Counted from the first letter of the stretch, positions 10,413 to 19,978 are shown. The stretch is 64,000 bases of DNA from Gluconobacter wancherniae NBRC 103581 (GCF_007988885.1 NZ_BJUZ01000003.1:62001-126000), one strand, 5' to 3'. Notes: a model not told the origin generated them from the letters alone. Numbers and translations: made by a program.

Positions 10413-11696
10413 ATGTCATCGGTCACGCTCCCCAATACCCTCCGGCTCGGCATCGATTTTGGCACGACCAACAGTGTCATCGTTCTGGCCACACCAGACG
10501 GAGAGACGAAAACCATCCGGTTCTCGTTCCCCGATCATCCGGATTCCGATACCTGTCGGACACTGCTGTGTCTTTGGCAGGATCATGAAGGCGGCCGCCT
10601 CGTTCTGAAAGAAGCCGTAGGCCCGGCAGCTATTGATGCATATCTCGACGATCCGGCGGAAAGCCGCCTGATCATGTCGATGAAAACATATCTGGCTCAG
10701 AAATCATTCCGCGAGACACAGCTGCTGGGTCGCCGGATGACGCTGGACATGCTGATCGCACAGTTCCTGAAATGCCTGCTGGACAATGTTGGCCTTGATC
10801 CCGCTCAGGTCAGCACCACGGTCGGGCGTCCCGTACATTTTGCCGGCGATCGCGCGGATGACGCTTTTGGCGAACAGCGCCTGCGAGAGAGCTTTGCACG
10901 GGCAGGTTTCGGGAAGGTTTCCGTAGCACTAGAGCCCGAAGCTGCGGGCTGGCGGTTTGCCCAGCGCCTCAAGGCACCGGCAACGGTTCTGGTCGGTGAT
11001 TTTGGCGGCGGCACAAGTGATTTTTCGATCCTGCGCCTCGATCCGGATTCTAAAAAAGGTGCTGAAGCACTGGGCTATTCCGGCGTAGGAATTGCGGGAG
11101 ATCAGTTCGATTACCGCATTATCGACAACGTCATTTCGCCACATCTCGGCAAAAACTGCACCTACCGCGTGATGGGCGGCTCCCCCCTGCCCGTGCCGAT
11201 CGAATGGTACGCGAGCCTTGGCCGCTGGCATCGTTTGTCCCTCATGCGAACGCCACAGACCATGCGCAACATACAGGACGTTGCACGCACGGTTTCCGAA
11301 CCGGATAAACTTCAGGCACTCCTCACCATCATCGAGGACCAGCAGGGTCAGGAGCTTTACAAATCCGTCGGAGAAGCCAAGCGCGCGCTCTCTTCCGCAG
11401 AGAGCACCGTGCTGCGTTTTGCGTACGAAAACATCCGGATCGAGGAAGAGGTCACCCGCGCCGATTTCGAACGCTGGATTGCACCGGATGTCGCGCGCTT
11501 CGAACAGGCGGTAGAGGAGGCACTCTCACAAGCCGGTCTGAGCGCTGACGGCGTTGACCACGTCTTCCTGACGGGTGGAACATCATTCGTCCCGGCAGTG
11601 CGCGACATGTTCATCCGCAAATTCGGTGCAGAGCGCGTCGATATGGGTGGCGAATTTGTTTCCGTCGCTGAGGGTCTGGCGCTGATGGAGGGATAA
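10413..11696 (+). CDS. Hsp70-family ATPase (YegD-like)
   Basis: Actin-fold ATPase of the Hsp70 superfamily. It shows the phosphate-1 loop IDFGTTNS near residue 14, the connect/phosphate-2 motif VGDFGGGTSDF, and the adenosine motif FLTGGTSFVPAV near the C-terminus. At 427 residues it consists of the nucleotide-binding domain and lacks the substrate-binding beta domain of DnaK. This matches the YegD-type proteins, whose role is poorly defined. No DnaJ or GrpE gene is adjacent. The symbol yegD was not assigned because orthology cannot be shown here. Confidence 0.88.
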   Translation: MSSVTLPNTLRLGIDFGTTNSVIVLATPDGETKTIRFSFPDHPDSDTCRTLLCLWQDHEGGRLVLKEAVGPAAIDAYLDDPAESRLIMSMKTYLAQKSFRETQLLGRRMTLDMLIAQFLKCLLDNVGLDPAQVSTTVGRPVHFAGDRADDAFGEQRLRESFARAGFGKVSVALEPEAAGWRFAQRLKAPATVLVGDFGGGTSDFSILRLDPDSKKGAEALGYSGVGIAGDQFDYRIIDNVISPHLGKNCTYRVMGGSPLPVPIEWYASLGRWHRLSLMRTPQTMRNIQDVARTVSEPDKLQALLTIIEDQQGQELYKSVGEAKRALSSAESTVLRFAYENIRIEEEVTRADFERWIAPDVARFEQAVEEALSQAGLSADGVDHVFLTGGTSFVPAVRDMFIRKFGAERVDMGGEFVSVAEGLALMEG

Positions 11697-11714
11697 TTTC
11701 CCTCCTGCGGCCAG

Positions 11715-12779
11715 TCAGAGCAGGCGCAGCAGCTTCATAAACAAGAATGTCACGCCCATGAACACGAAGCAGACAACCCCTGCTTCGACGGTTCCAAACG
11801 TTCCCTGAGCCAGAAACATTCCGCCCGTATTCATGCCAAAAAATCCGGTCACGAATGTAGCGGGGAGCATGAGGGTCGTTGCGACCGAAACGATATACAG
11901 GCGCCGGTTCGTCTCTTCCGCCTGGCTTGATCCCAGCTCATCCTGAAGAGACCGCGCACGGTCCTGAAGCGCAATAAGATCGTCCAGTGCCGCGTGTACC
12001 TGACGTTCCGCCCGGTCACGCAAATCGTCTTCGGCCCATTCCGGAAGACTCAGATCCTCGTCCTTAAGCACACGGTCGATCGGGGTCACAACACGACGCA
12101 GTTCCGTCGCACGTCTGCGGACCTTGCCCACGATTCCGCCCAGATGACCCAGATCCGAACGATGCTCAATTACAAGCAACACGTCCTCCGCGCGGTCCAG
12201 TTCATCATCGACCTGAGCAAGCTGCCTGCGGACAATTCCCGTAAATTCACGCAATGCACGATCAATGACCCCCGCAGGCGTGCGGGGAATCGTATCCGGC
12301 CGTAGCGAGCGATATGCAGCACCCAGCACCGGAATCGGGTTGCGTCGTGTGGTAATGAGAAGCTCTGGGCGCATGGCGAAACGCCACGCACAGATTTCCC
12401 GATCCTCTTCCGACAGGGCATCGTCGAATGCAGGCAGCGCCCCCCATACGAGATCGCCCCAGGCTTCAAGCGCTATGCCATATTCGGTTTCCGCCAGCAT
12501 CGCACAGACATCTTCCGGGAGGTCCGGAAGATTCGCGACATGCGCACGCGCCGAGCTATGAACGGTATCGAAATGAAGCCAGTACCAGCCATCGCCTGTC
12601 AGCTTCCGGCCCGGTGTGAGCAGAATTTCGACTTCAGACGCCTCAAGGGTACGGATTTCCTGTCCCGGAACCGCGTGAATGGCCCAGACGAGTCCATTTG
12701 CGAAAACCGGCTTGTCTCCCTCGCGGTAAGCGGGGTCGATCACGGTAAACGGGAAATTATAGACAGTGCTGTCTGACAC
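11715..12779 (-). CDS. CorA/ZntB-family divalent cation transporter
   Basis: Inner-membrane pentameric channel-like transporter of the CorA superfamily. Residues 1 to about 290 form the cytoplasmic alpha/beta domain with long charged helices. Two C-terminal membrane helices follow (YIVSVATTLMLPATFVTGF and VVCFVFMGVTFLFMKLLRL), joined by a loop holding the signature GMN in FFGMNTGGMFL. The loop lacks the acidic MPEL-type segment of classical CorA, which leans toward the ZntB or atypical subgroup. Substrate (Mg, Zn or other) cannot be decided from sequence. Convergent with the Hsp70-like gene. Confidence 0.88.
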   Translation of the reverse strand: MSDSTVYNFPFTVIDPAYREGDKPVFANGLVWAIHAVPGQEIRTLEASEVEILLTPGRKLTGDGWYWLHFDTVHSSARAHVANLPDLPEDVCAMLAETEYGIALEAWGDLVWGALPAFDDALSEEDREICAWRFAMRPELLITTRRNPIPVLGAAYRSLRPDTIPRTPAGVIDRALREFTGIVRRQLAQVDDELDRAEDVLLVIEHRSDLGHLGGIVGKVRRRATELRRVVTPIDRVLKDEDLSLPEWAEDDLRDRAERQVHAALDDLIALQDRARSLQDELGSSQAEETNRRLYIVSVATTLMLPATFVTGFFGMNTGGMFLAQGTFGTVEAGVVCFVFMGVTFLFMKLLRLL

Positions 12780-12969
12780 GGCATCCTCCCGTCTTCCGAG
12801 GCTCTGTGCGACCGGCCGGAAGGCCAGGGTTCAGTTTGGTAACCGGAGGCTGTCTGACACGACGTTCCCCCACACGCAATATGCTCCACAACGCAACTGT
12901 TCGCGCCACCCAGAGTTATCAACGTATCCCCTACAGGACCAGCTCTCCTCTGAAAAGGAACGAACTGCC

Positions 12970-13344
12970 ATGTCCATTCATCTCAAATCCACTTTTCTCG
13001 CAAGCGCCCTTCTGGTTGCCGCCTCATCCTACGGAGCAACCGCATCCGCACAGGCCGTCAGCACACCCAGCACCGATCAGGCGCAGTCTGCAAACTCGGC
13101 TGTTCAGAAGGCCCAGAATTCAACAGGCACCCAGCCTGTAAACAACCTGCCTTCATCCCAGAACGTCATCAACGAACAGCCCGGCACGAACAACCCGTCC
13201 ACACCACCAACAATGGTCCAGGACCCTTCTGGCAAGACCGGCGCAGTGCCTTCAGCCCAGAAAAACCCGCGCCGCGTAAAGACGCACCATCATGGCCATA
13301 AAACCGCACCAGCCACGCAGAGCACGACATCCAGCCCTGAGTGA
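12970..13344 (+). CDS. Small secreted protein, Ser/Thr/Asn/Gln-rich
   Basis: 124 residues from the ATG at 12,970, chosen because AAAAGGAACG precedes it and a Sec signal peptide follows at once (cleavage likely after ASA, residue 27). The mature part is low-complexity, rich in Ser, Thr, Gln, Asn and Pro. It ends in a basic His cluster (RRVKTHHHGHK) that could bind metal, which is inference. No family recognised. It is divergent from the CorA-like gene and lies upstream of the ahcY leader. Confidence 0.75.
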   Translation: MSIHLKSTFLASALLVAASSYGATASAQAVSTPSTDQAQSANSAVQKAQNSTGTQPVNNLPSSQNVINEQPGTNNPSTPPTMVQDPSGKTGAVPSAQKNPRRVKTHHHGHKTAPATQSTTSSPE

Positions 13345-13365
13345 CATGAAACGGACATTCATTCC

Positions 13366-13445
13366 CTGAGCGCCGGGCACTTTGCGTGCCTCGCGCAAGG
13401 CTCTATACCCTCACTGCATCAGATACCGGCAGTGAGGGCCTCTTC
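13366..13445 (+). promoter_or_regulatory. Structured 5' leader of ahcY with sequestered ribosome site
   Basis: Two hairpins directly precede ahcY. The first has GAGC (13,368-13,371) pairing with GCTC (13,400-13,403) around an inner stem GGCAC/GTGCC (13,376-13,390). The second is a perfect 10-bp stem CCCTCACTGC (13,408-13,417) with its complement at 13,429-13,438. The only plausible Shine-Dalgarno (GAGGG, 13,434-13,438) lies inside the second stem, seven bases before the ATG. This is the architecture of a translational riboswitch or thermosensor. It does not clearly match the known SAH riboswitch consensus by eye. Confidence 0.5.
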
Positions 13446-14741
13446 ATGACCACGCAGGATTACAAGGTTCACGACATTTCCCTGGCCGATTGGGGCCGCA
13501 AGGAAATTTCCATTGCAGAAGGCGAAATGCCGGGCCTGATGGCCCTTCGCGAGGAATACAAGGACAGCCAGCCGCTCAAGGGCGCACGCATTGCGGGTTG
13601 TCTGCACATGACCATTCAGACTGCTGTTCTGATCGAGACGCTGACGGCTCTCGGCGCAACAGTCCGCTGGTCCTCATGTAACATCTTCTCAACCCAGGAC
13701 CATGCTGCTGCTGCAATCGCTGCTGCCGGTATTCCCGTCTTCGCCTGGAAGGGCCTGACGGAAGAAGAGTTCAATTGGTGCATCGAGAAGACAATCACGG
13801 GTCCTGACGGCTGGACGCCAAACATGATCCTCGATGATGGCGGCGACCTGACGGTCATGATGCATGACCACTTCCCTGACCTTCTGAAGGACGTTCGCGG
13901 CCTCTCTGAAGAAACCACAACGGGCGTTCACCGTCTGTGGCAGATGGAAAAGGCTGGCACGCTGAAGGTTCCGGCCATCAACGTGAACGACAGTGTCACG
14001 AAGTCCAAGTTCGACAACCTTTATGGTTGCCGCGAGAGCCTCGTGGATGCAATCCGTCGTGGTACGGACGTCATGATGGCAGGCAAGGTTGCCGTTGTTG
14101 CCGGTTACGGCGACGTCGGAAAGGGCTCCGCCGCATCTCTGCGCAGCGCAGGCTGCCGCGTACTCGTGACGGAAGCAGATCCGATCTGCGCCCTGCAGGC
14201 CGCCATGGAAGGCTATGAAGTCGTCACGATGGAAAACGCTGCACCGCGCGGTGATATCTTCGTCACATGCACAGGCAACGTGGACATCATCACGATCGAC
14301 CACATGCGTGAGATGAAAGACCGGGCAATCGTCTGCAACATCGGTCACTTCGATAGCGAAATTCAGGTTGATGCCCTGCGCAACTATCGCTGGAACAACA
14401 TCAAGCCGCAGGTGGACGAGATCGAACTGTCAGAAGGCCGTCGCATCCTTCTGCTGTCCGAAGGCCGCCTGGTGAACCTTGGTAACGCCACCGGACACCC
14501 ATCCTTCGTGATGTCAGCGTCCTTTACCAACCAGACGCTGGCCCAGATCGAACTATGGACGGCAAAGCCTGGCCAGTACGACGTCAAGGTTTACACCCTG
14601 CCAAAAGCACTCGACGAAAAGGTTGCTGCACTTCACCTCGCAAAGGTTGGCGCAGAATTAACTCAGATGTCGAAGAAACAGGCAGACTACATTGGCGTTC
14701 CTGAACATGGGCCGTTCAAGCACGATCTCTACCGTTACTGA
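13446..14741 (+). CDS. ahcY: Adenosylhomocysteinase
   Basis: Hydrolyses S-adenosylhomocysteine to adenosine and homocysteine, keeping methylation reactions going. The 431-residue product has the substrate domain ([15 protein letters not shown], then the [11 protein letters not shown] segment with the catalytic Lys and Asp). The NAD-binding motif is [13 protein letters not shown], and the C-terminal KHDLYRY supplies the conserved Lys and Tyr contacting NAD of a neighbouring subunit. ATG 13,446 fits the family N-terminus; the frame stays open upstream only through the leader. Expression may be controlled by the leader hairpin that hides the ribosome site. Confidence 0.97.
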   Translation: MTTQDYKVHDISLADWGRKEISIAEGEMPGLMALREEYKDSQPLKGARIAGCLHMTIQTAVLIETLTALGATVRWSSCNIFSTQDHAAAAIAAAGIPVFAWKGLTEEEFNWCIEKTITGPDGWTPNMILDDGGDLTVMMHDHFPDLLKDVRGLSEETTTGVHRLWQMEKAGTLKVPAINVNDSVTKSKFDNLYGCRESLVDAIRRGTDVMMAGKVAVVAGYGDVGKGSAASLRSAGCRVLVTEADPICALQAAMEGYEVVTMENAAPRGDIFVTCTGNVDIITIDHMREMKDRAIVCNIGHFDSEIQVDALRNYRWNNIKPQVDEIELSEGRRILLLSEGRLVNLGNATGHPSFVMSASFTNQTLAQIELWTAKPGQYDVKVYTLPKALDEKVAALHLAKVGAELTQMSKKQADYIGVPEHGPFKHDLYRY

Positions 14742-14756
14742 TCGGACCGGACTGTA

Positions 14757-14779
14757 CGGGGCGAAGTCCTTTCGCCCCG
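14757..14779 (+). terminator. Perfect hairpin after ahcY
   Basis: A 9-bp perfect stem (CGGGGCGAA, complement at 14,771-14,779) with a 5-base loop lies 15 bases after ahcY and 33 bases before the next gene. It has no T run, so it may terminate weakly or act as an RNA processing or stabilising element between the two genes. Confidence 0.5.
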
Positions 14780-14812
14780 GGTCCTCTCCCGTCACAAGTC
14801 AGGAGTATCTCC

Positions 14813-15196
14813 ATGGGTATTTTCAGCACGATCATGTCAAAGATCTTCGGCCATGCCGAAGCCGCGACAACGGGCGCCACGGCTGACGCCCAGCCTGCAG
14901 CAGGCACACCTGCCGCAGCACCCGCCACGCCAGCCGCTCCCGTGGATGTCGATGCCGTTCTGTCTGATCTGGCTTCCAAAGCCGGTCAGCCTCTGAACTA
15001 CAAGACCTCCATTGTGGATCTCCTGAAGCTGCTGGGTCTGGACAGCTCGCTTGATGCCCGCAAAAGCCTCGCTGGCGAACTGCATTATTCAGGCAGCACC
15101 GATGATTCTGCCACGATGAACGTATGGCTCATCAAGCAGGTTTATGCCGAGCTCGCCAAAAACGGCGGCAAGGTACCGGAAGGCTGGGCCCACTAA
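14813..15196 (+). CDS. DUF3597-family protein
   Basis: 127 residues with the DUF3597 core: VDVDAVLSDLASKAGQ, then SIVDLLKLLGLDSSLDARKSLAGEL, ending in MNVWLIKQVYAEL. The N-terminus MGIFSTIMSKIFGHAEA is typical of the family and is followed by an Ala/Pro linker. The family is small and of unknown function. It has its own ribosome site (AGGAG eight bases before the ATG) and is followed by a strong terminator; cotranscription with ahcY is possible. Confidence 0.85.
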   Translation: MGIFSTIMSKIFGHAEAATTGATADAQPAAGTPAAAPATPAAPVDVDAVLSDLASKAGQPLNYKTSIVDLLKLLGLDSSLDARKSLAGELHYSGSTDDSATMNVWLIKQVYAELAKNGGKVPEGWAH

Positions 15197-15225
15197 GTCC
15201 TCATCTTTCCGTATACAAAAGAAAA

Positions 15226-15254
15226 GCCCGGGTCATTTGCCCGGGCTTTTTTTA
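15226..15254 (+). terminator. Intrinsic terminator after the DUF3597 gene
   Basis: A perfect 7-bp stem GCCCGGG with 7-base loop, preceded by AAAA and followed by a run of seven T on the plus strand. Confidence 0.9.
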
Positions 15255-15411
15255 TTCTAATTCCAATTCATATTTCAGATACGGAGCACCACAAAAAGTC
15301 CGTCAGGCTGGGGGGGGCTCTTATGAGAAACTCTACCGTAGTTTTGTGCTCATATTGAACAGTGCGAAGAAATTGTTTCTAAACAAAAACATTACTTTTA
15401 GAGAATATTAT

Positions 15412-16398
15412 TCAGGGAATTTGTCTCTTGTCTGCTAACGGGTCAATTTTCGGCTCCGTCTGAGGCCCGGAATCAACCACGACAATCAGATCCCCAGCAA
15501 TTTTGACAGGCTCACGATCCTTGGGAAGCAAAGCGCGAAAGCGCGTGTCATAACTTGCAGCCTGCTCGTACAAAACATCTATAAGTCCATAATGATCCAT
15601 GAAGTGGTTCATTGTCGCAGGAATACGGATACACCCTTCAGAGGCAGGATGCCCGAGACGCCATTCCAGAAAGTGAGGATCCGTTGCATGAATTTCCAAA
15701 CGGATCTGACCGGTCTCGTGCTTGGGTAACCATCCCTTGGTCGCCGTCTGCCACCCCAGATCCCAGACGCGCGATCCTTTGGCACCAATTCCCATAATGC
15801 CATTCTTGTTCTTTGTGCCCTCAGCGCGATAGCCAAGTCTATCTGCACTGTTCTGGAATACACCCGTTGGGGTTATGTAATAATATTTGCGCCCCGTATT
15901 CCCTGTCGAAACAGGACTTCCCCCCAAAGACACCCACGGCGCATCAGGTAGCGCCAGAACATAATCCATCCTCTGCACGTTTTCGTTGCGGTCAACAATC
16001 ATGATCAGTTGCGGCCGGTCGATGACCGTTCCTGCTGCCTGAATTTCAGTCTGTGCCAGCGCAATGAAACGTGCGCGATGTTCAGGGGTGTATGTTGTAA
16101 AGCGCTTGATCTGCTGCCGCATTTTCAAAACCAGAGCAGCGGCTTCTTCACGCGCCTCCCCATCACTCACGACGGGCAGTGGTGGGATCACGACCGGAGA
16201 TGGAATCGGCGCCGCATCAGTTGGTGGGTTAGATGCAGGAGTTGCGGTCGGATCACTGATCGGCGGTACCGGCTGGGCGGCACTAGGTTCAATCGCATCC
16301 GGATGTGCACATGCATTGAGCGGCAAGGCAGCACTCACCAGAACTGTAACGGCAAAAGCCTTTGCGAAAGGTTGGGTCAGTCGGGCGATCTGCCACAT
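15412..16398 (-). CDS. L,D-transpeptidase (YkuD family) lipoprotein
   Basis: Probable periplasmic peptidoglycan cross-linking enzyme of 328 residues. The N-terminal signal ends in a lipobox-like LPLNAC (Cys about residue 30), so it is likely lipidated. A Pro/Ala/Thr-rich linker (about residues 32-75) and a helical segment precede the YkuD domain. That domain carries the catalytic signature: His in EIHATDP, then SEGCIRIP with the active-site Cys. The region from 16,399 to the odhB stop contains a GGGCAC/GTGCCC hairpin but no strong terminator, so some read-through from odhB is possible. Confidence 0.9.
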   Translation of the reverse strand: MWQIARLTQPFAKAFAVTVLVSAALPLNACAHPDAIEPSAAQPVPPISDPTATPASNPPTDAAPIPSPVVIPPLPVVSDGEAREEAAALVLKMRQQIKRFTTYTPEHRARFIALAQTEIQAAGTVIDRPQLIMIVDRNENVQRMDYVLALPDAPWVSLGGSPVSTGNTGRKYYYITPTGVFQNSADRLGYRAEGTKNKNGIMGIGAKGSRVWDLGWQTATKGWLPKHETGQIRLEIHATDPHFLEWRLGHPASEGCIRIPATMNHFMDHYGLIDVLYEQAASYDTRFRALLPKDREPVKIAGDLIVVVDSGPQTEPKIDPLADKRQIP

Positions 16399-16508
16399 TC
16401 AGAAATTTCCTCGGGTCCAATATTACAGTTGAACGCGAGGGGGCACACAAAAGTGCCCAGCGTTCGATGAATGAGCGGTATTTTAATTATGCCCCTCCCC
16501 ATTCAAGG

Positions 16509-17600
16509 TTACAGATCAAGCAGCAATCGGCGTGGGTCCTCCACAAGCTGCTTCACCCTTACAAGAAAGCTGACAGCTTCCCGACCATCTACCAGACGGT
16601 GATCATAGGAAAGCGCGACATACATCATTGGCCTGATAACAACCTGACCATCGCGCGCGACAGGCCGATCCTGAATCGCATGCATTCCCAAAATACCCGA
16701 TTGCGGGGTGTTCAAGATCGGGGTGGAAAGCAGGGAGCCGAAAATCCCACCATTCGTGATGGAAAACGTTCCGTGTGAGAGTTCTTCGAGTTTGAGCCCC
16801 CCCGTGCGTGCGCGCTTTCCATAATCCGCGATCCGACGCTCAAGCTCGGCAAACCCCATCTTGTCCGCATCATGCAACACCGGAACGACAAGCCCGCGCT
16901 CTGTTCCAACAGCGATACCGAGATTGACGAAATCACGATAGACAATCTCGTCCCCTTCGATCTGCGCATTCAGAGCAGGATAATCCTTCAGCGCCCCGAC
17001 AACAGCCTGCGCGAAAAAGGACATGAAGCCCAACCTTGCGCCGTCGTGCTTCTTCTCAAACGCTTCACGATACTCTGCGCGTAGTTCCCGAGCGGCACTC
17101 ATATCGATTTCGTTGAACGTCGTCAGAATAGCAGCAGTGTTTTGAGCTACCTTCAGATTACGGGCGATGGTCTGACGCAGGCGCGATAACGGAACCCGGC
17201 GCTCCCGCGTATCGGAACTGGACGGAATTTCGGCTGCAGGCGCACGTGCCGTCACCGCGACGGGCTCGGGAGATTTCGGCGGAACAGGCTTCTCCGGCAC
17301 TGGTGTCGGTTCGGCTGCAATAACAGGTTCAGGCTTTGGGGCAGCTTCCCGCACAGGGGCACTCGCCGTCTCATCCACAGCCCCCAGAACGGACCCGATT
17401 TCCACCTCGGTTCCTACGACAACGCAGGCCTCAAGAACACCGCTGGTCGGCGCAGGAACTTCAACACTGACCTTGTCTGTTTCCAGTTCAAGAATGGTTT
17501 CGTCATGCTGAACATAGTCGCCAGGCTGTTTCAGCCAGCGCGCAACGATCGCTGTCGTCAGGCTTTCACCCAGAACCGGCACCCTGATCTCGACCGTCAT
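16509..17600 (-). CDS. odhB: 2-oxoglutarate dehydrogenase E2 (dihydrolipoyl succinyltransferase), short form
   Basis: Acyltransferase core of the 2-oxoglutarate dehydrogenase complex. The lipoyl domain spans residues 1-79 with the lipoylated Lys43 in [11 protein letters not shown] Pro/Ala/Glu linker (about 80-132) leads straight into the catalytic domain, which has SYDHRLVDG near the end. The usual peripheral subunit-binding domain between linker and core is not visible, and 363 residues is short for the family. ATG 17,600 was chosen over GTG 17,606 because AGGAG lies five bases upstream. No sucA or lpd gene is adjacent. The symbol sucB is equivalent. Confidence 0.9.
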   Translation of the reverse strand: MTVEIRVPVLGESLTTAIVARWLKQPGDYVQHDETILELETDKVSVEVPAPTSGVLEACVVVGTEVEIGSVLGAVDETASAPVREAAPKPEPVIAAEPTPVPEKPVPPKSPEPVAVTARAPAAEIPSSSDTRERRVPLSRLRQTIARNLKVAQNTAAILTTFNEIDMSAARELRAEYREAFEKKHDGARLGFMSFFAQAVVGALKDYPALNAQIEGDEIVYRDFVNLGIAVGTERGLVVPVLHDADKMGFAELERRIADYGKRARTGGLKLEELSHGTFSITNGGIFGSLLSTPILNTPQSGILGMHAIQDRPVARDGQVVIRPMMYVALSYDHRLVDGREAVSFLVRVKQLVEDPRRLLLDL

Positions 17601-17764
17601 CACCACTCCTCAACTGTCCGAACCCGGAAAGGGTATGTATCGTGTCTGCATGCCCGACCATCGGGCACGGTTTTCAGAGTGACGATACTGCATCTTCTCC
17701 GCAAGCGGGAGGCGGAACCATCTCTAATGCCGGGACTTTGAGACCAAAGCAAAAGGAGGCCGAC

Positions 17765-18400
17765 ATGACACCGACCCCCAACATCACAGATTTCCTGAGT
17801 TCGGACCATATTTCCGAACGCACCCGAGCCATTCTCCAGCAGCGGGCCACACCGGTTCCCGAGGATTATGCCCCAGGGCAACTGTCTCCCGAAAGCTTCC
17901 GGATTTTACGGAGCGTCACAAATGACCTCCTCCCACAAGAAACAGTACTGGGTACACAGGCTCTCGATCTCGCAGCACGCATCGACATGTCATTGGCAGG
18001 CAAGCGAGACGGCTGGCGTTATGCTGAGCTTCCATCTGATATTCAGGCCTGGGAAGCAGGTCTTCTGACCATCACCGATCTGGCTTTCACCCAACACGGC
18101 TCTTCATACCCGGACCTGACACCCGAACAGCGTGGCACTCTTCTTGATGATGTGACGAAAGGGCTAGCGGGAATAGATCAGGCAAACCGCCTCAATGCCC
18201 CTCAGATGAAGCTCTGGACCAGCGATCTACGCGCTGAAACAGTGGCATGTTTCATGTCACATCCTGCTGTTCAGTGCGCGTTGGGTATTTCCTCCTCCAT
18301 GACCGGTGGAGACAATGTGTTCCAGGGCTTTGCAAATGTGACACCAGACAGCAAAGAAGCCTTTGAACCCGAGGCCATCGTTGCGGAGGCCCGTGTATGA
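17765..18400 (+). CDS. Small subunit of a GMC dehydrogenase (gluconate 2-dehydrogenase subunit 3-like)
   Basis: 211 residues resembling the gluconate 2-dehydrogenase subunit 3 family, which pairs with FAD-containing GMC large subunits. The segments PESFRILRSVTNDLLPQ and LDLAARIDMSLAGKRDGWRYAELP fit this family. The ATG at 17,765 follows AAAAGGAGG. No Tat or Sec signal is visible, unlike the periplasmic gluconate and sorbitol dehydrogenases whose small subunit carries the export signal. Its stop overlaps the next start (ATGA). Confidence 0.75.
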   Translation: MTPTPNITDFLSSDHISERTRAILQQRATPVPEDYAPGQLSPESFRILRSVTNDLLPQETVLGTQALDLAARIDMSLAGKRDGWRYAELPSDIQAWEAGLLTITDLAFTQHGSSYPDLTPEQRGTLLDDVTKGLAGIDQANRLNAPQMKLWTSDLRAETVACFMSHPAVQCALGISSSMTGGDNVFQGFANVTPDSKEAFEPEAIVAEARV

Positions 18401-19944
18401 ATATGGAAACAGCAATGCGTCATTACGCGAATACCGACTGCGTGGATGTCGTCGTGGTCGGAGCTGGCGCTGGTGGCTCTCCGTTGGCAGCCGAACTCGC
18501 CAGACATGGCAAAAGCGTTGTCGTTCTTGAAGCAGGCCCGCGCTTTCGGCCAGAGGGCCATACGCCGGACGAACCAGTCGCCAATGAGCTTTACTGGCTA
18601 AACGAGCGCCTCTCCGGAGGGGAATCACCACAGGCTTTCGGCGGCAACAACAGCGGCACCGGGCTTGGTGGCTCTTTGCTGCACTACGGCGCCTTCATGC
18701 CACGCATCGATGCCCGTGATTTTTATCTGCATCGCGAGACGGGAAAAGGCTTTGACTGGCCCTTCGGACTGGAAACGCTTCTTCCTTATATAGAGCGCGT
18801 AGAATCTTTCATCGGGGTCTCTGGCCCCGCGCAATACCCTTGGGATGCAAAGCGCCGCTACGCTTATGCTCCTCCTCCCGCCAACTCCGCGGCCCTACGG
18901 ATGCGCGAAGGGTGCGAAGCCGTAGGCCTAAAACATGCGGACGGACCGGCTGCCGTCATTACACGCGATATCGAACAGCCCCATTTCGGCACCAGACATG
19001 CCTGCGCAAACTGTGGCGCGTGCCATCAGGGCTGCCGGAACGGAGCCAAATCGGGCACCGACAACACTTGGCTGCCCATGGCCGTGGCTTATGGTGCAGA
19101 GCTTCGCGATGGCTGCTTCGTCCACGACATCGAGCGTGATCAAGCTGGCCGCATCATTGCCGTGGTCTATCTGCGGGATGGCAAGCAACATCGCCAACGC
19201 TGTGCTGCCCTTGTCCTCGCAGCGGGAGCTGTCGAGACACCCCGCCTGCTGCTCCATACCGGCCTGGCGAACAGTTCGGGTCAGGTTGGCGAAAACTACA
19301 TGACCCATGTTTCGACGCAGGTTTGGGGAACATTTGATCAGGATATGCGCCCCAACCGCGGCTATCCATCGCTTACAATCACGGAAGATCTTGTGCGTCC
19401 CAAGGATGCAGATTTCGTTGGGGGTTATCTTGTTCAGTCCCTGGGTATGATGCCCGTAACATGGGGCCTGAACATGGTACGCGGCACCACCATTCGTGGT
19501 CAGAGCCTGACCGACGCCCTTTCACGCTACAATCGCAGCGCTGGCATCGGGATCAACGGTGAATGCCTGCCACGCCCGGAAAACCGTGTCAGTCTTTCGG
19601 ATGAGACAGATGCAACAGGGATGCGCAAACCCCGGATCGATCATTCATACGGACCTAATGAGCTGGCAATGCACAACCATGCAGCCCGAACGCTCTCGGA
19701 TATCTGGAAAGCTGCAGGCGCGCAGGACATCCGCGTGATCGACCGCGCAGCTCATATGAGTGGCACATGCCGCATGGGCACCGATGGCAGTTCATGTGTT
19801 GTCGATCCGGTGGGAAGAAGCTTCGATATCGAAAACCTCTGGATCTGTGACCACTCGGTCTTCCCCAGCGCAACCGCGGCAAACCCTGCGCTGGCAATCA
19901 TGGCACTTTCTTTGCGCACGGCAGAAGCCATGCTGGCAGCGTAA
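18397..19944 (+). CDS. GMC-family FAD oxidoreductase with Cys cluster
   Basis: 515-residue flavoprotein dehydrogenase. The FAD dinucleotide-binding motif VVVGAGAGGSPLAAEL is near residue 23. GMC C-terminal elements include HMSGTCRMG and a final SVFPSATAANPALAIMALS segment. A cysteine motif CANCGACHQGC (about residues 205-215) could hold an Fe-S cluster, as in the large subunits of gluconate or FAD-glucose dehydrogenases; that is inference. No cytochrome c gene follows, so the electron acceptor is unknown. Substrate cannot be predicted, though a sugar, polyol or sugar acid is likely for this family. Confidence 0.85.
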   Translation: MNMETAMRHYANTDCVDVVVVGAGAGGSPLAAELARHGKSVVVLEAGPRFRPEGHTPDEPVANELYWLNERLSGGESPQAFGGNNSGTGLGGSLLHYGAFMPRIDARDFYLHRETGKGFDWPFGLETLLPYIERVESFIGVSGPAQYPWDAKRRYAYAPPPANSAALRMREGCEAVGLKHADGPAAVITRDIEQPHFGTRHACANCGACHQGCRNGAKSGTDNTWLPMAVAYGAELRDGCFVHDIERDQAGRIIAVVYLRDGKQHRQRCAALVLAAGAVETPRLLLHTGLANSSGQVGENYMTHVSTQVWGTFDQDMRPNRGYPSLTITEDLVRPKDADFVGGYLVQSLGMMPVTWGLNMVRGTTIRGQSLTDALSRYNRSAGIGINGECLPRPENRVSLSDETDATGMRKPRIDHSYGPNELAMHNHAARTLSDIWKAAGAQDIRVIDRAAHMSGTCRMGTDGSSCVVDPVGRSFDIENLWICDHSVFPSATAANPALAIMALSLRTAEAMLAA

Positions 19945-19978
19945 TTCCTGCGAAGAACCGGCCTTTACAAGGGAAAAC

